From contig PLEW01000016.1 in assembly GCA_003136555.1 (NCBI GenBank), positions 1-39,419 of the forward strand: a stretch of DNA of 39,419 nucleotides. Reading direction: 5' to 3'. Within the stretch, counting starts at the first letter, position 1; each line of letters begins with the position of its first letter. This stretch comes from Planctomycetota bacterium (GTDB taxonomy: Bacteria > Planctomycetota > UBA11346). The translations under genes and the position numbers were made by a program. This document shows positions 34,821-39,419 of this stretch, piece by piece. The notes below the pieces were generated by a model. It searched no databases and was not told the origin of the DNA. It worked only from the letters and a program-made list of their open reading frames with translations.

Positions 34821-35984
34821 CTATTTCACCCGCACTTCGGGTACCACCGACATGCCCGGGCCGAGCACGTAGCGCGCATCGGGCGCCGCATCGAGGACGA
34901 TCTTCACCGGCAGGCGCTGGACCACCTTGACGTAGTTGCCGGTGGCATTCTCAGGCGGCAGCAGGCTGAAGTGCGCTCCGGCGCCGGACTGGATGCTGTC
35001 CACGTGGCCGGTGAAGGCGACCTGGGGATAGGCATCGACGTTCACCGTGACCGGCTGGCCGGCACGCATGTGCTCCAGTTGCGTCTCCTTGAAGTTGGCG
35101 ACGATCCACACCTGCCTCGGGACGATCGCCAGCAGCGCTTGCCCGATCTGCACATAGGATCCCGCCTCCACGGTACGGTGGGTGACGAAGCCATCCTCAG
35201 GAGCGGTGATGCGCGTGTGGGAGAGGTTGAGCTCTGCGGTCCTGACCACCGCCGTGGCATGCTCGACCTCGGCTGAAGCCGTGGTGATGGCGGCGCGCGC
35301 GAGCTCGAGCTGGGCCTCGGCTGCCAGTGCCTTGTTGCGCGCCACCTGGACCTGCGCGGCGGTCGAGCGCGCCAGGGTCGAGGCGAAGTCCAGCTGGCTG
35401 TCCGAGATGGCGATGCGGGCGATGGCCTGGTAGCGCTTGGCATCCGTGCCGGCGCGCTGTGCCTCGGCCTCGGCCGCCACCACTCCCGCCTTCTCCTGCT
35501 CGATGCGCGCCTGGTCGACGCTCAGCTGCGCGCGAGCCTCGACCAGCCGGCTCTGGCTGGCGGCACGCATCGCCTGCGCCTGGTCCAGCTGCGCCTGCGC
35601 ATCGCTCGGATCGATGCGCAGGAGCACATCGCCCTGGTGGACCACCTGGTTGTCCTCCACCAGGAGCTCCACGACCCGACCGGCGATCTGCGGTGCGACC
35701 GCGGTGACATGCGCCTCGATGATCGCGTCATCGGTCGACTCGTAGGGCGCGATGCGGACGCTATAGTAGCCGGCTGCGGCCAGGCCGGTGATCACCACCG
35801 CCAAGCCGGTGACGATCCGCCGCAGCCAGCGATGACGCGGCGGAGGCAGAGCGGTTGTCGGAGTCGCTTCGCTCGGGGTCCGCGGCGGGACCGCCGGAGC
35901 AGCGCTGGTCGCCGGAGCGGCGATCCGGAACGCGGAGGTCTCGATTGGGTGGGCTACGGCGGTCAGGGTGGTGGTCGGGGGCAT
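34821..35984 (-). CDS. HlyD/EmrA-type membrane fusion protein
   Basis: 387-aa periplasmic adaptor that joins the MFS pump to the outer-membrane factor. After an Ala/Pro/Thr-rich cytoplasmic start of about 50 residues comes one transmembrane helix (RRIVTGLAVVITGLAAAGYYS), then APYESTDDAIIEAHVTAVAPQIAGRV, the EmrA-like lipoyl half-motif. A long alpha-hairpin coiled coil (QAQLDQAQAMRAASQSRLVEA to ELARAAITTASAEVEHATAVV) follows, with the second lipoyl half (LSHTRITAPEDGFVTHRTVEAG) and the beta-barrel. The start at 35984 follows TGAGGAA about eight bases upstream. It is the first gene of the efflux operon and faces the sigma-54 regulator across a 195-base region with a sigma-54-like promoter and a strong dyad. 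Confidence 0.93.
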   Translation of the reverse strand: MPPTTTLTAVAHPIETSAFRIAAPATSAAPAVPPRTPSEATPTTALPPPRHRWLRRIVTGLAVVITGLAAAGYYSVRIAPYESTDDAIIEAHVTAVAPQIAGRVVELLVEDNQVVHQGDVLLRIDPSDAQAQLDQAQAMRAASQSRLVEARAQLSVDQARIEQEKAGVVAAEAEAQRAGTDAKRYQAIARIAISDSQLDFASTLARSTAAQVQVARNKALAAEAQLELARAAITTASAEVEHATAVVRTAELNLSHTRITAPEDGFVTHRTVEAGSYVQIGQALLAIVPRQVWIVANFKETQLEHMRAGQPVTVNVDAYPQVAFTGHVDSIQSGAGAHFSLLPPENATGNYVKVVQRLPVKIVLDAAPDARYVLGPGMSVVPEVRVK

Positions 35985-36018
35985 GGCTCGATTCCTCAGG
36001 GGGTCATTGAGAGCCCTA

Positions 36019-36037
36019 GCGCACCCTGTATGCCAAA
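36019..36037 (-). promoter_or_regulatory. Sigma-54-like (-24/-12) promoter facing the efflux operon
   Basis: On the minus strand the sequence reads TTTGGCATACAGGGTGCGC: GG at -24 (complement of 36033-36034) and GC at -12 (complement of 36021-36022), separated by exactly ten bases as sigma-54 requires. The -24 box TGGCAT is good; the -12 box GTGC is less so (consensus TTGC). Start of transcription would be near 36010, about 26 bases before the HlyD-type gene. The matching activator is encoded divergently. Confidence 0.55.
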
Positions 36038-36103
36038 GGGAGAAAAACCCTGTAATACATTCCAATATAATCGTTTATGAGTAAATTGTCCGCCAGCGAT
36101 ACG

Positions 36104-36135
36104 GGATGAAATATCGTGTGTACGATATTTCATCC
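36104..36135. promoter_or_regulatory. Perfect 14-bp inverted repeat, likely enhancer for the sigma-54 activator
   Basis: GGATGAAATATCGT (36104-36117) and its exact complement ACGATATTTCATCC (36122-36135) flank a four-base centre GTGT. Its centre lies about 110 bases upstream of the predicted start of the efflux transcript, which is the usual distance for binding of sigma-54 activators. It is AT-rich in a GC-rich region and has no other likely purpose. The activator gene begins 45 bases to the right. Confidence 0.7.
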
Positions 36136-36142
36136 ACCTCTT

Positions 36143-36156
36143 GATTGAATTATCGT
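36143..36156 (+). promoter_or_regulatory. Third half-site of the dyad, before the regulator gene
   Basis: GATTGAATTATCGT matches the left arm of the dyad (GGATGAAATATCGT) at 11 of 14 positions in the same orientation. It ends 24 bases before the regulator ATG, where bound protein could block its own promoter, so autoregulation is plausible. Confidence 0.4.
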
Positions 36157-36179
36157 ACCATCCGGATAGAGCTATCGGC

Positions 36180-37799
<1,620 letters not shown>

Positions 37800-37883
37800 C
37801 CTGGACCTGATGCCCCTGGGGATGGCTCTGGCCTACGCTCCTTGGTCGACATCCTTCACCACCTGCACGCAGAAGGGACGCCG

Positions 37884-38189
37884 ATGCGCTCCCTCATTCC
37901 CGTCTTCCTCCTCATTATGGCCGGATCACCCTGATACTCCGATGATTCCTCATGGGGATGGATTGGCCAGAACCCGGCTGGCGGCATCAATACGGTGCAG
38001 GCCGTCGTCGAGCTCCTGATCAAGGCGGCCAATCTGCCTGCCGTCTTCAGAGTCGGGATCGATCTCGAGGCATCGCAGGACTTGAAGATCCACCACGTCA
38101 ATGTCCACCACTTCTCGGCGGGCGCATTCCCGAATGCCTTCACCGGCGATGACAAGAGGTCCTATGACGGGCTGATCTGGGCCGATTAT
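37884..38189 (+). pseudogene. Remnant of a secreted-protein gene with an in-frame TGA
   Basis: A ribosome-site-like AAGGGA precedes the ATG at 37884, which encodes a short signal-peptide-like start (MRSLIPVFLLIMAGSP) and then TGA at 37932-37934. The same frame continues open for more than 200 bases with coherent sequence (SSWGWIGQNPAGGINTVQAV, then AVFRVGIDLEASQDLKIHH and SYDGLIWADYRIADSD) before merging into transposase-like sequence near 38190. I do not recognise the family. It is probably a gene inactivated by a nonsense mutation and cut at its 3' side by an insertion-sequence fragment. Confidence 0.45.
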
Positions 38190-38485
38190 CGGATTGCCGA
38201 TTCAGACAAGAACTATGCCTGTCGTAAGACCATCCAGGAGAACGGCGTGACAGCTAGCATGAGTCGAAGGGGCAATTGCTGCGACAATGGAGTCATCGAC
38301 AGCTTCTGGCATTCCCTCAAGGTCGAGATGGTCCATCGTCGCGTATTTGCCACCAGATCTCAGGCAGAAGCGACATATTCGAGTATATCGAGGTGTTCTA
38401 CAACCGTATCAGACTTCACAGTTCCATCGGCTACCAGACGCCTTACATCTTCGATGCCGCCTATGATCCATCGGAGGTCGCATGA
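38190..38485 (+). mobile_element. IS3-family transposase (OrfB) fragment, frameshifted
   Basis: The C-terminal part of an IS3-type integrase core is recognisable: [34 protein letters not shown] and [14 protein letters not shown] in one frame, then after a one-base loss near 38371 [20 protein letters not shown] and [11 protein letters not shown] in the next. The usual catalytic Glu of the DNAVMESF-type motif is replaced by Asp (GAC at 38298-38300). The N-terminal two-thirds, OrfA and terminal inverted repeats are missing. The left boundary is uncertain, because the sequence is fused to the secreted-protein remnant. It cannot be active. Confidence 0.8.
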
Positions 38486-38736
38486 CCATGCAGGCTGGCA
38501 CCATGCACCACCCCGCAGCAGTGCTGCGGAACTATGACGGCACGATGCCCAACCTTGCGGCTGGGCATCGTGGACTCTTGGGAAGCTTGGCCTCCGACAT
38601 GGCGCTCAGTCCCAGCACCACCTGGGTCCCCCATTCCAATCGGCACGCATTCATCTTGACCACCGGGAAATCAATGACAAACGTCTCGTCGGTTTTCTAA
38701 ACAACCGGTCCGCAGATTCGGGGGAAGATCTGCATA

Positions 38737-39093
38737 CTAGATCGATTCACAGGACATCGCTACCGCACCGATGACTAAGGACATCATCATGAGAAGGGTC
38801 AGGACCATGATAGCGCCAACGATGATGCTGGAAGCGGTCCCGTACGATGTACCGCGAGCGAATGTGTGGTATTTCTTGAAATTATGGAATGCATACCAGA
38901 TACCGATCACCGACCCCAATCCAATGGCGAGCCCGCCGCTCACGTAATTGGCAGCGTGCCAGTGAAAGGGGGCCGTGGCCACATTTTTCACCAGATAGAC
39001 TCCCAAGGAGATCAATCCGGCGATGGAGAAATATGACTTGATGATCTCGACCATGTGTTCGATCGTCGCTTTTTCGGTCATGAGGAGGTCCAT
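38737..39093 (-). CDS. Small three-helix membrane protein of unknown function
   Basis: 118-aa protein with a short charged start (MTEKATIEHMVEIIKSY) and three predicted transmembrane helices: SIAGLISLGVYLVKNVA, YVSGGLAIGLGSVIGIWYAF and IIVGAIMVLTLLMMMSLVIG. I do not recognise the family. The ATG at 39093 and an in-frame ATG at 39081 are both possible starts; neither has a ribosome site. Base composition is clearly lower in GC than the rest of the window, which together with the adjacent transposase fragment suggests acquired DNA. No operon partner is visible. Confidence 0.65.
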   Translation of the reverse strand: MDLLMTEKATIEHMVEIIKSYFSIAGLISLGVYLVKNVATAPFHWHAANYVSGGLAIGLGSVIGIWYAFHNFKKYHTFARGTSYGTASSIIVGAIMVLTLLMMMSLVIGAVAMSCESI

Positions 39094-39419
39094 GGTTCTG
39101 GGTGCATCTGGCGGAACGTGATGATGACCGGTCCTGCATCATGTGCGCGGACTACGCTCCGGGCGAGTCGGCGAAGCGGATTTCTTCAGTCTGCGGTCGC
39201 ACTGCAGTCGAGAGGCAGATCGCGGACGAGATCATCGATGCTTGGCAATTCCAAGCGCGAGATTCTTCCGCACAAGATCAAACAGATCCAAGTCATTACA
39301 AGGCAGGTTGCGTGATGTACCGGAACGGAGCTGCCAGCTGGAATCAGGTTCCATTACCATGAGTGGCCTGGCTCGGCGATGGCGACCATCTTTACCCCCA
39401 GGGTGATTGCATCACTTTG
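39094..39419. other. Right-hand edge, no gene established
   Basis: About 325 bases upstream of the membrane-protein gene. A plus-strand frame at 39102-39362 (starting MHLAERDDDR, containing IMCADYAPGE and RQIADEIIDAWQFQARD) is somewhat protein-like, but it has no ribosome site or known domain. The promoter of the membrane-protein gene should lie here. Confidence 0.4.

Overview
The window is GC-rich, densely coding DNA from a Gram-negative heterotroph. It encodes a TonB-dependent receptor, a TolC-type lipoprotein and several lipoprotein or Tat signals. Tat-lipoprotein Gfo/Idh/MocA oxidoreductases beside sugar isomerases, a PQQ-type dehydrogenase fused to PKD, cytochrome c and CBM6-like modules, and Kelch proteins with tandem Ig-like repeats suggest the Planctomycetota/Verrucomicrobiota/Lentisphaerota group. 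This is inference from gene content: I saw no rRNA, tRNA or other phylogenetic marker.

Layout: 1-705 is the 3' end of a zinc alcohol dehydrogenase. 1060-4078 holds a 51-aa charged protein, an exported protein with six BON domains and a small XRE-type regulator. 4719-7887 (minus) is a SUMF1-domain/Kelch pair. The SUMF1 gene has lost its 5' end, and it abuts head-to-head a TraD-like coupling ATPase (7896-9371) that also lacks its N-terminus. 9380-12935 (minus) is a sugar isomerase, Gfo/Idh/MocA oxidoreductase and aldo-keto reductase set. 13110-16578 (minus) is a probable metal (copper-type) set: DUF2946-like protein, TonB-dependent receptor and PepSY-like protein. 16761-19944 has a serine hydrolase, a damaged membrane-protein gene and a secreted protein of unknown family.

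20328-27075 is a carbohydrate region: a multidomain PQQ/cytochrome dehydrogenase, translationally adjacent to a glycoside-hydrolase-like gene interrupted by an in-frame TAG, then an AraC regulator divergent from a secreted beta-propeller-like protein. 27291-31675 (plus) holds a SnoaL-like protein, an aldo-keto reductase, a zinc alcohol dehydrogenase overlapping an AraC regulator by 4 nt, and an F420-reductase-like dinucleotide-binding protein: probably aldehyde/alcohol redox or detoxification.

31709-37799 is the clearest regulatory unit. A three-gene drug efflux operon (HlyD/EmrA, 14-TM MFS/EmrB, NodT/TolC lipoprotein) is divergent from a GAF-AAA+-Fis sigma-54 activator. Between them lie a perfect 14-bp inverted repeat, a third half-site and a sigma-54-like promoter with correct GG-N10-GC spacing facing the efflux genes. 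The last 1.6 kb holds debris: a secreted-protein remnant with an in-frame TGA, an IS3-type transposase fragment with a frameshift, and a small three-helix membrane protein. Several interrupted genes in 39 kb mean either local decay or sequence errors; both should be tested.
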